A stretch of 34,654 bases of DNA from a virus. A model generated the notes under the pieces. The model was not told where the DNA came from and searched no databases. It saw only the letters and a list, made by a program, of their open reading frames with translations. Every line of letters begins with the position of its first letter. Position 1 is the stretch's first letter. The DNA lies in the IMG/VR virus record IMGVR_UViG_3300037485_001433, positions 1-34,654 of that record. One strand, written 5' to 3'. The translations under genes and the position numbers were made by a program. This document shows, piece after piece, positions 1 through 8,300 of this stretch.

Positions 1-95
1 CCCTTATATTTACCGAAAGTAAACGTGTTTTTTTCTGGAATATTAACAGGGTTACTTTTTTTATTTGCGTTGATGAATTCTAAGATAGATGACAT
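1..95 (-). CDS. Truncated 5' end of an ExoX-C-like protein (partial)
   Basis: The minus strand carries an ATG at 95-93 followed by an open frame of 31 codons that runs off the window edge. The peptide begins MSSILEFINANKK and ends in FTFGKYKG. The FGKYKG motif is typical of the start of the small ExoX C-terminal-like (DUF3820-type) domain found in exonuclease-related and viral proteins. A TTATAATATAA promoter-like motif lies just upstream at 98-108. The gene is divergent from everything else on this arm. The truncation shows that the window edge is not a genome end. The frame and start are well supported; the family call rests on one short motif. Confidence 0.5.
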   Translation of the reverse strand, partial: MSSILEFINANKKSNPVNIPEKNTFTFGKYK

Positions 96-97
96 TT

Positions 98-108
98 TTA
101 TAATATAA
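98..108 (-). promoter_or_regulatory. AT-rich promoter-like motif of the divergent partial gene
   Basis: On the minus strand this reads TTATATTATAA and ends 2 bases before the ATG. It belongs to the motif class seen before almost every gene here. Confidence 0.45.
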
Positions 109-163
109 CAAATATTATAAAATTGTTTAAACGAACGCGGCTTAAAAGGAATTAATGTATGTG

Positions 164-174
164 TATAATATATA
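164..174 (+). promoter_or_regulatory. TATAATATATA promoter-like motif
   Basis: The motif ends 2 bases before the ATG at 177. It lies inside the longer reading frame that opens at 159, which argues that 177 is the true start. The 96-176 gap between divergent genes also holds a short GC-richer patch with a GTTTAAAC palindrome. Confidence 0.5.
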
Positions 175-176
175 CA

Positions 177-422
177 ATGACTGCTGAAACAAAAAATTGT
201 AATAAATGTTTGGTTACTTTTCCAAATACTTTAGAATACTTTTACAAGGGGAAAAAGATGCTACGTGCTTATTGTAAAAAATGCTGTTCCAAGCAGTCTA
301 TGGCGAACCCTAATCACGCAATTAAAAGTCTTGAATATTATTATAATCATCAAGAAGAAAGACAAATTTATAATATGAAAAAATACATTAAACATAAAAC
401 TGGTGTTGAATTATGCTATTGA
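177..422 (+). CDS. Small Cys4 zinc-ribbon protein, possible nuclease fragment
   Basis: This 81-residue protein has two CxxC pairs (C8/C11 and C33/C36) around an aromatic stretch, followed by a basic helical tail rich in Y, K and Q. The pattern resembles the N-terminal zinc ribbon of phage and algal-virus HNH endonucleases, including residues 14-45 of the HNH protein at 16189-17013, but no HNH core follows. The frame is open from an ATG at 159. I prefer 177 because the promoter-like motif sits immediately before it. It ends in TGA, so TGA is a stop in this genome. It may be an independent DNA-binding protein or the remnant of a homing nuclease. Confidence 0.6.
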   Translation: MTAETKNCNKCLVTFPNTLEYFYKGKKMLRAYCKKCCSKQSMANPNHAIKSLEYYYNHQEERQIYNMKKYIKHKTGVELCY

Positions 423-435
423 ATTGAAAAATGGA

Positions 436-466
436 ATTTTTTAATTATTGTTTATAATTAAAAAAT
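436..466. terminator. Perfect 13-bp hairpin after the Cys4 gene
   Basis: ATTTTTTAATTAT (436-448) pairs perfectly with ATAATTAAAAAAT (454-466) around a 5-base loop, starting 13 bases after the stop codon. In mimiviruses, hairpins of this size at gene ends mark transcript ends and polyadenylation. That role here is an inference. Confidence 0.5.
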
Positions 467-490
467 GGTATAAAGGGAACAAACAAATCG

Positions 491-517
491 TATATAATAA
501 TATTCGTATATTATATA
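491..517 (+). promoter_or_regulatory. Double AT-rich promoter motif of the primase-helicase
   Basis: TATATAATA (491-499) and TATATTATATA (507-517) lie 10-36 bases before the ATG at 527. Confidence 0.45.
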
Positions 518-526
518 GAATTTAAA

Positions 527-3500
527 ATGTCAGGTAATAATAATATGTTTATTAAGACTGTAAATAAATACGATACTGAATGGTATTATAAAAATTCTTC
601 GACGACTGACAAACCAAGTGAAGTTGCTATGGTAAATGCCAAGAAGAACAACAAAAAAATAATGGTTAGTAGGGAAATAGAAAATAATCGTCTATACGCA
701 TCGTATGCTTCCTCTACTGACGTTGTGAAAGTCATCAAGCAATATGGAAACATTCATCTATATGAGATGATAACCGAAGAACAACCAATCCATTTGTTCT
801 TTGATATAGAATTTCCAGAAAATCAGTTACCAGTTGAAGATACTTTGAACTCTATCGTCAGTTTTTCTCGTCTGGTTCTCGCAGAATTCAATAATACTTT
901 TGATAATGATGACGTTTATTTATCAGGAAGTATTGGAAACGGAAAGATTGAAAATGTAGATGTTACAAAAGCATCATATCATATTGTAATTAAGTGTCAA
1001 GAAAGTTTTAAAAATATGAAAGAATTGAAGACTTTTATGAATTATTTTAAATACCGCATTGATACAGAAAGACCAGCTCATTTCTTCTATATTTTAAAAG
1101 ACGTTGAAAAAAGAGTTGTTGATTTTCAAGTTTATGGTAAAAATCAAAATATGAAGTTCCCCAATCAATCTAAACACGGCTCAACCAGAGTTCAAAAAAT
1201 AGTAGATACCTATACCGCTGTTTGTAATCACTTTTGTGGAAACTATGATGACGATGACCTTATCCAGTTTTTTGATATTTCAAAACTCCCAGAATATCAA
1301 ACATCGCAAAAAATCACCGTGCCTAAAAGTGGAAGTAAGGATTATGTAGCATCTGGAAATATTCATACTGACTTTGTGGAAAGAGAATGTGTTCCAGACG
1401 GAGAAGAAAGTTTTGAATTAGATTATATTGTTGCTTCGATTGATAATACCGACCAAGATTATAATGTATGGTTCGGTATAGCCTGTGCTATCAAGAACTG
1501 TAACCATAAAAATGGACTTAAGATTTTCTTAAAATGGGCTTCAAAATCCTCAAAGTATGATGAAAACGAATGTGTTAAAGTATGGGATAGAATTCAGGTT
1601 AGACAGAAAGGATATAATCAAGGAACATTAATGCTTCTTGCTAAGAGGTGTAATATAAAACTACACGAAAAAAAAGATGTATATTTAAACCAACTTGTAA
1701 CTACCGATATTCAGTTTAATCTTGAGACATACAACGAAAGATGGCAACGCCCGTATGACCTTGATACATACAAAACCATTATCGTTCAGTCTCCTATGGG
1801 GACTGGGAAAACAACGCAAATATGCGAAACAATAAAAAAAGTAGTTGCTAATAATGAAGAGATACGTATTATTGTATTTGCTCCAAGACGGTGTTTTGCC
1901 AAAAGTATCACTGCTGAGATTACCAGAAAGTCAGGGGTTGAATTCACCTGTTATTTAGATGTTGAAAAAAAGACTGATATTTCCAAATATCAGTTTATGG
2001 TGTGTCAAATGGAAAGCCTACATTATTTGAAGGGTAATTATGATATGGTAATAGCCGATGAAATAACAAGTTGCTTAACTCAGTTTTCTTCAGTTGAAAC
2101 AATGAAAAAAAAGATACAAATAGTGGCTACATCATTTGAGAGTATCTGGAGAAATGCCGAATACAAAATTGTATGTGATGCTTTCATCAATCCAAAAGTA
2201 ATTAAATTCATTGAATACTTTGAATATGTTAAGTCGCCACAAACTATCGAGAGTTGTTTTATTGGACATAGCCCTTACAAAAATGTTTTATTTATGAAAA
2301 ATGAATATATTCCAGAAATAAGGAGATGTGTAGAATTGAGACGATACAAGGAATTTGACAATACGATAGACCTGCTCCAAAACCAACTATTAGCATCATT
2401 AAGAAACGGCAAGAAGTGTGTATTTGTAACAGCCAGTAAAGCAAGAGGCGAAGAATATTTACAATTAATTATTAAAGAACTGCCTGATATTAAATATAAG
2501 TTTTATAATGCCAATAATAAGCGAGACGGAGATGACTTATTGAATGTGAAAGAAAAATGGATTGAGTTAGATTTCCTTTTATATACAAGTAGTATTACGG
2601 TAGGCGTTAATTTTGATGTTTTACACTTTGATGAATTGTATATGTATTCTTCATGTAAAAGTAGTATTGTGAGGGACAACTTCCAGTCGTCTATGAGGTG
2701 CCGCCATATTAGGGACGATATTATGTATTATCAACTATTTGATAACCCATTTGGAATAGAGGCTGACATTGTTGATAGTTTTGACAAAGTAAAAGCAATT
2801 GTTGAAACAAAGAGTAGAAAAGAGATTGAACTTGAAAATATATTAATGGGTGAAGAAAGCGATGCTAAATTGGTAAGATGGAAAGAAATGCCGAAATGGT
2901 TATTAAACGTTCATCTACATAATACTTATGAACGTAATATTTCTATTCTACACCACCGTGAATTATTCAACTACTACCTATCACAATGTAATTATAAAAG
3001 TTTTGATATACCAGTTATTGAAGAAACGCCAGCTGAGTTATTACCTATTAAGTTTATGAAATATAATGATATTCATTATACCATTGTTAATGTTGCGTAT
3101 CTGGAGCAAAAAGTAGTCAATGATAGAGGTAGTTTTACAGAACTGGAAAAAATACAATATCAAAAGATTATGTTTGATAAACAAATTAATGATAGTGCCG
3201 ATAGAGGCGACTTATATGACTACTTCTTTGACCCTGTGAAGTATAATAAGAACAAGTATTTTAACTGTTTAATTGAAAAAAGGTATGATTTAGTCAAACT
3301 TGCCAATAAAGAAAGAGACGAAAGCGTCTTCAAGGAAATATCACAGAAGAAGACCCAAAAATTGCGGTGTATTCAAGAACTGTTACAAATACTTAATATT
3401 ACCAAATCTACCGCTGTTGTATCCTTCCCACAAGACTTCATATTAAGCAAATATGATAGTATTATGAGTAAGAGGAGTGATTGGTTTTTGGCATTTGGAT

Positions 3501-3712
3501 TGAGAGACCGGAAAGAGGACAGTAAAAAGAAACCTACAAAGATACGAGAGGTTACGGGTGTTATTAATACGGTATTGGGAAAGTGGAGTGGATCAGAGTT
3601 GAAGATGGGAAAACGAGAAAGGAAACGGGTGAATGGTAAGGAGACTAATATTTCGAAATATACCATCATTCCACCATTAAATCTTGACATTATCGGAATG
3701 TTCCAGAATTAA
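527..3712 (+). CDS. Primase (AEP) - SF2 helicase fusion replication protein
   Basis: The 1061-residue protein likely primes and unwinds DNA at viral replication origins. The N-terminal third carries the archaeo-eukaryotic primase signature: DIE (D93, E95), a SYH strand motif with H152, and a third acidic motif VVDFQVYG (D199) followed by a basic N/K/F/P-rich strand. The middle and C-terminal parts form a helicase: Walker A MGTGKTT (G425-T429), motif II ADEIT (D511, E512), a TVGVNFD motif and a QSSMRCR motif (Q720, R724, R726). These motifs resemble the herpesvirus UL9/origin-binding helicase group also found in mimiviruses. No polymerase domain is visible, so DNA synthesis must come from the host, a helper virus or a gene outside the window. 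It starts at the first ATG after two TATA-like motifs. Confidence 0.85.
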   Translation: MSGNNNMFIKTVNKYDTEWYYKNSSTTDKPSEVAMVNAKKNNKKIMVSREIENNRLYASYASSTDVVKVIKQYGNIHLYEMITEEQPIHLFFDIEFPENQLPVEDTLNSIVSFSRLVLAEFNNTFDNDDVYLSGSIGNGKIENVDVTKASYHIVIKCQESFKNMKELKTFMNYFKYRIDTERPAHFFYILKDVEKRVVDFQVYGKNQNMKFPNQSKHGSTRVQKIVDTYTAVCNHFCGNYDDDDLIQFFDISKLPEYQTSQKITVPKSGSKDYVASGNIHTDFVERECVPDGEESFELDYIVASIDNTDQDYNVWFGIACAIKNCNHKNGLKIFLKWASKSSKYDENECVKVWDRIQVRQKGYNQGTLMLLAKRCNIKLHEKKDVYLNQLVTTDIQFNLETYNERWQRPYDLDTYKTIIVQSPMGTGKTTQICETIKKVVANNEEIRIIVFAPRRCFAKSITAEITRKSGVEFTCYLDVEKKTDISKYQFMVCQMESLHYLKGNYDMVIADEITSCLTQFSSVETMKKKIQIVATSFESIWRNAEYKIVCDAFINPKVIKFIEYFEYVKSPQTIESCFIGHSPYKNVLFMKNEYIPEIRRCVELRRYKEFDNTIDLLQNQLLASLRNGKKCVFVTASKARGEEYLQLIIKELPDIKYKFYNANNKRDGDDLLNVKEKWIELDFLLYTSSITVGVNFDVLHFDELYMYSSCKSSIVRDNFQSSMRCRHIRDDIMYYQLFDNPFGIEADIVDSFDKVKAIVETKSRKEIELENILMGEESDAKLVRWKEMPKWLLNVHLHNTYERNISILHHRELFNYYLSQCNYKSFDIPVIEETPAELLPIKFMKYNDIHYTIVNVAYLEQKVVNDRGSFTELEKIQYQKIMFDKQINDSADRGDLYDYFFDPVKYNKNKYFNCLIEKRYDLVKLANKERDESVFKEISQKKTQKLRCIQELLQILNITKSTAVVSFPQDFILSKYDSIMSKRSDWFLAFGLRDRKEDSKKKPTKIREVTGVINTVLGKWSGSELKMGKRERKRVNGKETNISKYTIIPPLNLDIIGMFQN

Positions 3713-3753
3713 GGGTAGTTGTAAGTTGTAATATGTAGTTTATGGGGTAAAAA

Positions 3754-3814
3754 GGGGTTGAGGCTCGAGAGGTAAAGCACTCCTCCTTAATTCTGCCTTT
3801 CGATCCTCACGCCC
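3754..3814. terminator. Long GC-richer hairpin downstream of the primase-helicase
   Basis: GAGGCTCGAGAGGTA (3760-3774) pairs with TGCCTTTCGATCCTC (3794-3808) with one mismatch and two G-T pairs. The outer GGG/CCC bases can extend the stem. The loop is 19 bases. It starts about 40 bases after the stop codon. It could be a 3'-end signal or a small structured RNA. It also looks vaguely like tRNA A- and B-boxes, but no cloverleaf forms. Confidence 0.5.
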
Positions 3815-3914
3815 ATTAATGATATAAAATAATAAACAATACCCCTAAAATAACAACAGTACCCATAAATAACAAACAAGCCTAAAAATAATAAAAACTA
3901 TCCATAAATAACAA

Positions 3915-3942
3915 ACCTGAAGCGTAATCTTACGCTTTAGGT
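3915..3942. repeat. 13-bp hairpin, first of two adjacent hairpins
   Basis: ACCTGAAGCGTAA (3915-3927) pairs with TTACGCTTTAGGT (3930-3942), with a single G-T pair and a 2-base spacer. Confidence 0.6.
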
Positions 3943-3964
3943 TTTGTCCAAGATTGGACAAAAC
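3941..3964. repeat. 11-bp perfect hairpin, second of two adjacent hairpins
   Basis: GTTTTGTCCAA (3941-3951) pairs perfectly with TTGGACAAAAC (3954-3964). It abuts the preceding hairpin, so the two could form a double cruciform between the replication gene and the recombinase gene. Confidence 0.6.
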
Positions 3965-4003
3965 CCTAACTTTTTGCGTTTTATATATAATTATAAAAAG
4001 AAT

Positions 4004-4017
4004 TATATATAATATAT
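4004..4017 (+). promoter_or_regulatory. TATATATAATATAT promoter-like motif
   Basis: It ends one base before the ATG at 4019. No comparable motif directly precedes the 4258 or 4381 starts of the recombinase frame, so this motif probably drives both frames as one gene. Confidence 0.5.
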
Positions 4018-4018
4018 C

Positions 4019-4216
4019 ATGAAGATTTGCCATAAATGTTTCCAGTTAGAACACACCCATAAATGTCACTTGATTAGTCACCCAACAATATCAATAAAAT
4101 TAGATACACACGTCCCATATTCTGTAATCCTTGCAATATTAGAAGAATCAGGAATAAAACCAATTCAAAGTTCTTATCAACCACATTTAAATGAAGAGGT
4201 AGAAAAAAAAACGTAA
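4019..4216 (+). CDS. Zinc-motif ORF, likely N-terminal part of the recombinase
   Basis: The 65-residue ORF opens with MKICHKCFQLEHTHKCH, a Cys/His cluster that could bind zinc, then a short predicted fold and an acidic/lysine tail. It ends just after a run of nine A bases (4203-4211). One base back in frame, the sequence reads on without a stop into the recombinase frame, giving ...KKNVNKSTLTNYLITINNL, which looks like the start of a recombinase core-binding domain. I infer that 4019-5148 is a single gene of about 376 residues, expressed by -1 frameshifting or broken by one missing A in the sequence. An independent small zinc protein remains possible. Confidence 0.6.
   Translation: MKICHKCFQLEHTHKCHLISHPTISIKLDTHVPYSVILAILEESGIKPIQSSYQPHLNEEVEKKT
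4203..4211 (+). other. A9 run: candidate -1 frameshift site or homopolymer error
   Basis: Nine A bases form an A AAA AAA slippery heptamer in the frame of the upstream ORF, 3 bases before its stop. A -1 shift here (or one extra A) joins the zinc-motif ORF to the recombinase frame, which is open from 4195 but has no ATG before 4381. Confidence 0.6.
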
Positions 4217-4249
4217 ATAAATCCACTTTAACAAATTATTTAATAACAA

Positions 4250-4274
4250 TTAACAATTTGTTAACAATTGTTAA
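4250..4274. repeat. Two overlapping palindromes TTAACAA-TTGTTAA in the recombinase gene
   Basis: TTAACAATTTGTTAA (4250-4264) and the perfect palindrome TTAACAATTGTTAA (4261-4274) share a TTAA. The same 14-base palindrome recurs at 17034-17047, and near matches fill the 15745-15828 repeats. A binding site for the recombinase or a replication protein is possible. Confidence 0.55.
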
Positions 4275-5148
4275 AAAAGATGTTATAGCCTTTGATTATA
4301 TTCCAGACAGTAAAGCGACAATACCTTCAATAGTATTACATATTGTAATTAACAATATATTAAATGTACCTAAAAATGAAATGCCAATAATTTTACCAAT
4401 ATTACAATATTTAGGTGTGAGATTTTATGATAGTATAACCAGTCGTGATATATTTTATACAAAAATTAGAAAGCCAATTCTTGTAAAATATGGTAAAACT
4501 TCAACAGAATATAAACAATCTTTAGATTTAATGAAAATCACTAAACAGCAACGAGTACAATTAAATGAAGATTATAGACAACAAATAAAAGATAAGAACA
4601 AAGCACCCGAAATATTTTATACTCAAGATATTTTAACAATTATTGAAAAATGTAAATATGACGAACACTGGGCTATTGTAACAATTGGTTTAATGTTAAG
4701 TTATGGTGGGAGATTAAGTGAAATCTTATATAAAAATGAATTTGATATTCAAAGTAATAATATTATTGTTAAAAACATCGGTAAAAAGCGAGAGGATAAA
4801 AAAGATATTATATGCATAAGACCTGTTATTGGATATACCCCCGAAGAATTTATATATAATGTTAAAGAATTAAGAAATAGTTTAAGTAATGTTTTAATAA
4901 CCGAAGGAAACGATAAAGGGCAATTAAAAAAAAAATATTCAAAGACAATTAAAGAAAAAATGTATGAATTGTTTAATAAGAATTATAACCCATCATTATG
5001 TAGAAAATTATACGGAAACTTATCATATCTGTTATATGGAAACAATCAAAACTTAAATGTTTGGTTATCTGAGGTATTAGGTCACGATAAAAATGATTTA
5101 ATAACATCATTTAGTTACTCAACAATATGCGTCCATAATAGAGTATAA
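4258..5148 (+). CDS. Tyrosine recombinase, telomere-resolvase (protelomerase)-like
   Basis: Counting from the TTG at 4258 (296 residues), the catalytic pattern of tyrosine recombinases is visible: R152 (GGRLSEI), K176/K177 (IGKKRE), R249 (LCRKLYGN), H276 (LGHDK) and nucleophile Y287 (SFSYSTI). The usual HxxR histidine is S246. As I recall, telomere resolvases such as ResT and TelK also lack that histidine, and ResT has the same 11-residue H-to-Y spacing; the RKLYGNLSYLLYG segment also fits that group. Such enzymes cut palindromic replicated telomeres and leave closed hairpins, which matches the palindromic centre of this window. No ATG exists before 4381; the true start is probably 4019 through a frameshift. 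An ordinary integrase is the alternative. The fold is well supported, the subtype less so. Confidence 0.75.
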   Translation: MLTIVKKDVIAFDYIPDSKATIPSIVLHIVINNILNVPKNEMPIILPILQYLGVRFYDSITSRDIFYTKIRKPILVKYGKTSTEYKQSLDLMKITKQQRVQLNEDYRQQIKDKNKAPEIFYTQDILTIIEKCKYDEHWAIVTIGLMLSYGGRLSEILYKNEFDIQSNNIIVKNIGKKREDKKDIICIRPVIGYTPEEFIYNVKELRNSLSNVLITEGNDKGQLKKKYSKTIKEKMYELFNKNYNPSLCRKLYGNLSYLLYGNNQNLNVWLSEVLGHDKNDLITSFSYSTICVHNRV

Positions 5149-5165
5149 TAATAATTCTTATTAAA

Positions 5166-5399
5166 ATGAAGAAAATGCTATTTATTATGCAGAAATTAGA
5201 TGAAGGCTATACTGTTAAAAAAAAAGACCATAATACATATATATTCACAACAAATAATAAAGTTATTTTAAAAGATTTTTTTGAAACGCTATATTATAAT
5301 AACAAAAATGAGTTTCGGTTCGGGAATGTCGAGACAGCAACAAGAACGGCAATCACAACTGAAACCACCGCCAGAAGCTCCAATGGAGAGAACCGATGA
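5166..5399 (+). CDS. Small hypothetical protein overlapping the next gene
   Basis: The 77-residue ORF starts 17 bases after the recombinase stop. Its first ~48 residues look like a real protein (basic helix, then alternating strand-like VKKKDHNTYIFTTNNK). The last ~30 residues are low-complexity T/A/R/S, because they overlap the first 92 bases of the next gene in another frame. I do not recognise the family. The long overlap is unusual for this genome, where other gaps are 13-160 bases, so the C-terminus may be an indel artefact. Confidence 0.45.
   Translation: MKKMLFIMQKLDEGYTVKKKDHNTYIFTTNNKVILKDFFETLYYNNKNEFRFGNVETATRTAITTETTARSSNGENR
5290..5300 (+). promoter_or_regulatory. TATATTATAAT promoter-like motif
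   Basis: It ends 7 bases before the ATG at 5308 and lies inside the preceding small ORF. It supports 5308 over the in-frame TTG at 5281 as the start. Confidence 0.45.
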
Positions 5400-8300
5400 A
5401 ATAGGAAGCATTGTAGAAGCAATAAAAAACCCCTGGTCTATAATTACAGGTGATACCAAAAATAATAGATTATTGACATATTATACTCAATTGAGAGAAC
5501 AAAACAATAGATTATATGATAAAATTCAATTTTCAACAAGTCCTTCAAAAACAAATGCGGATATGGAAAAATTAGGATTTAAAAAATATTATTTTACAGT
5601 AGCTGGAGGAGTTGGAGGTGGAATGTTACCTGAATTTCCACTTCCAATACCATTATTGAATCCACCACCAATATTACCAAGTGATCAAGAATTACAAGAA
5701 ATCAGAAATCAAATATCACGGATGGAACAATATATAAATGACGAAATACAAAAATTACCAGATACAACACCAACACCAACACCAATAACAACAGAACCAC
5801 AAAGCGCCGAGTATTTTTTTTCAAAATCGAGAATTGATGAAATTTTAAAAAATCCAAATTCTACAACTGCTGATCTAAATGCTGCAATAGAATTATTTAA
5901 TAATATAGAAGATTTAGAAAATATTAAAATACGAACAACCCCAGTCCCAACTGTCCAAACTGGAACATCTGTCCCAACACGACAAATTACACCAGAAGAT
6001 TATTCAGACTATAAAAATCCAAATTCATCAAGTTCATCAAGTTCATCAAGTTCAGTATCAATGACCATGACACCAACACCATTAATACGAAAACCTCCAA
6101 CCTTTCTTCAAACTACAATAAACCCACTCGAATATAAACAAGTTCTTCAATTATCAACAAAAAAAAACAAAAATAAAAAAGGCGTTAATATTACAGTTTT
6201 AAAAAGAATTCTTCAACGATTGATAGCCGATCAAAGAGGATTGATTCCATTATTAATTGATGATTTACAAAGTGTAATAAATCAACCAGCATTTAGCACG
6301 ATGAATCAACCAAACCCAACAAAAAAAGCATTAGTAAAACAAAAAACAAGTAATTCAAAAATAAAAACAGCCATTATTGATAGAGTTTTAGCTTTTAATG
6401 AAGAACTTCAACAAACAATTTTAAATATAATTACTTTCTATTATTCAAATACAGTAGACGATTTTACAACTGATAATGTTATTGATGAAATTATGAATAC
6501 GACAGATATGGTTAATTTATCAAAATTTTATAAAGCTTTGTTAAAAGCTATTAAAGATTCTATTAAAAAGTTAAATTATCCAGAATGGTTTTATAATTTG
6601 TTTCAACCGATACCAATCGATTTAGTTATCGAAGATGTCCCTATGGCTCCTTCAATAAGGGATAGCTACAACTCATTATTACCTATATTGATTCAACCAA
6701 TGTTAAAAATAGGTATGTCTCCAACAACAGCTCAAGAATTAGCTTTAAAAATTATTGAAAGTAAAGCACTCCAAGAATTAACATATATTTATGAAAATGC
6801 AGATTGGCAGGGCACCATAGATCAATTAATAAAAAAAACTATTGAAGATGTTAATGATGCTATTGACAAAGAGAGTGCAGGTTTTAAATTAAACCCTGTT
6901 CTACTGTTTGAATTAATGTATGAAATTTCAAAAGAAATAAAAAAACAACTTCCAAAATCATATATTGCTAAATTAATAGGAGTTGTAGATTTAACACAAC
7001 AGATAATAACGGAAACGCCAATTCAAGATTTAGAAATAAAATTACCAAGCTTAACAGTTGAAGAATTTCAAGAAGTATTACAAGAAGATAAAAAAAATGA
7101 TTTTGTTAATATTGGTGGAAAAATTAGAATAAAAGTTAGAAATCTTGATAGAATTAACATACCACCAATTATTACCAATTTTATGAATAAAATAAAAATA
7201 GGAAAGAAGAAACGAACAATAGATTATGATTTTATAATGCATTTTGACGATCCAGATGAACCATCTCAAAATGACGATCCAGAAGATCCAGATGATGACC
7301 CAGATTATGGAGATTATGGAGATGATCCAGATGACCCAGATGAGCCAGACCAAGATGTTGTTTTTGATATATTTTATAGAGGACAAAATAGAACCATAAA
7401 ATTAAAAACTTTAATATTGGCTTTATTAGGGATTGGCACGACTATTACAACCATTTATAAAGTTATTAAACGCATATTAAAAATGGAAGAACATAATATA
7501 ATTGAAGATTATAAAAATAGTGATAATATAGAAGAAACAATGCCCGATCTTGATAGATATAAACTCGCATATTTACAAGTAGCTCAAGCTTATTTAAAAG
7601 CCCAAGAAGATGGAAAAGATGAAGCAACTTTACAAAAATATAGAAATCAACTGCTTGAACTAAAAACTATAATTGATAAAATCACACAAAACTCACCAGT
7701 TCCTATATCCGACATAAAAACACCAGATATGACAGGTGGCAAACCAAATTTAGAAAATTATAAAAATTCATACACACAACTAAACCAGCAATATATAACC
7801 GCTCAAAAAGAAGGAAAAGATGAAGCAACTTTACAAAAATACAGAACACAGCTTACAGATTTGAAAAATATAATCGATAAAGCAACACAAGATGCTCCAG
7901 CTCCAAAAACTGGTTATGGATTACCTGATCTTGATAGGTATAAAAAAGCATATGATGATTTAAACCAAGTATATATTAAAGCAATTGAATCAGGAAAAGA
8001 TGAAGCAACTTTACAAAAATATAAATCACAATTATTAGAACTTCAAAATATAATTAATAAATTAGGGGAATCAATTGGAACAACTGGAGAAACACCCGAC
8101 AGTATCGTTAATTTTAACTCAGAATTAGAAACAGGCACTGATGAAGGTATGTTAAGAGCAACTGTTATAGACCCAAATGAAGTGCAATTATTCTTAAATA
8201 CTAATAAAGTAGCAAAAGAACAGCAAAAAATGTTTAATAACTTTTCAAAAGTAGCGCCCGGACACGGATTGGGAGATTATCAATACAATGGCTTAGCTCG

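Larger units (their letters stand above)
3713..4018. other. Hairpin-rich intergenic region
   Basis: This 306-base gap has no convincing gene. It holds three hairpins (listed separately), a 15-base direct repeat CCATAAATAACAAAC at 3863-3877 and 3902-3916, and the promoter motif of the next gene. The part at 3754-3814 is clearly less AT-rich than its surroundings. Confidence 0.7.

Noticed and set aside
159-422. Start of the Cys4 gene at 159
   Set aside because: The bases 159-176 encode the promoter-like motif; ATG 177 directly follows it, as in other genes here.
3373-3690. 105-residue minus-strand ORF within the primase-helicase
   Set aside because: Antisense shadow with no promoter motif or recognisable family.
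3754-3814. Possible tRNA gene
   Set aside because: There are A-box-like and B-box-like strings, but the acceptor stem has two mismatches and no anticodon stem or proper T stem pairs. The long simple hairpin explains the pairing better.
7078-7386. 102-residue hydrophobic minus-strand ORF
   Set aside because: It is the antisense of the acidic DPD repeats, which makes an artificial Ile/Trp-rich pattern; not a membrane protein.
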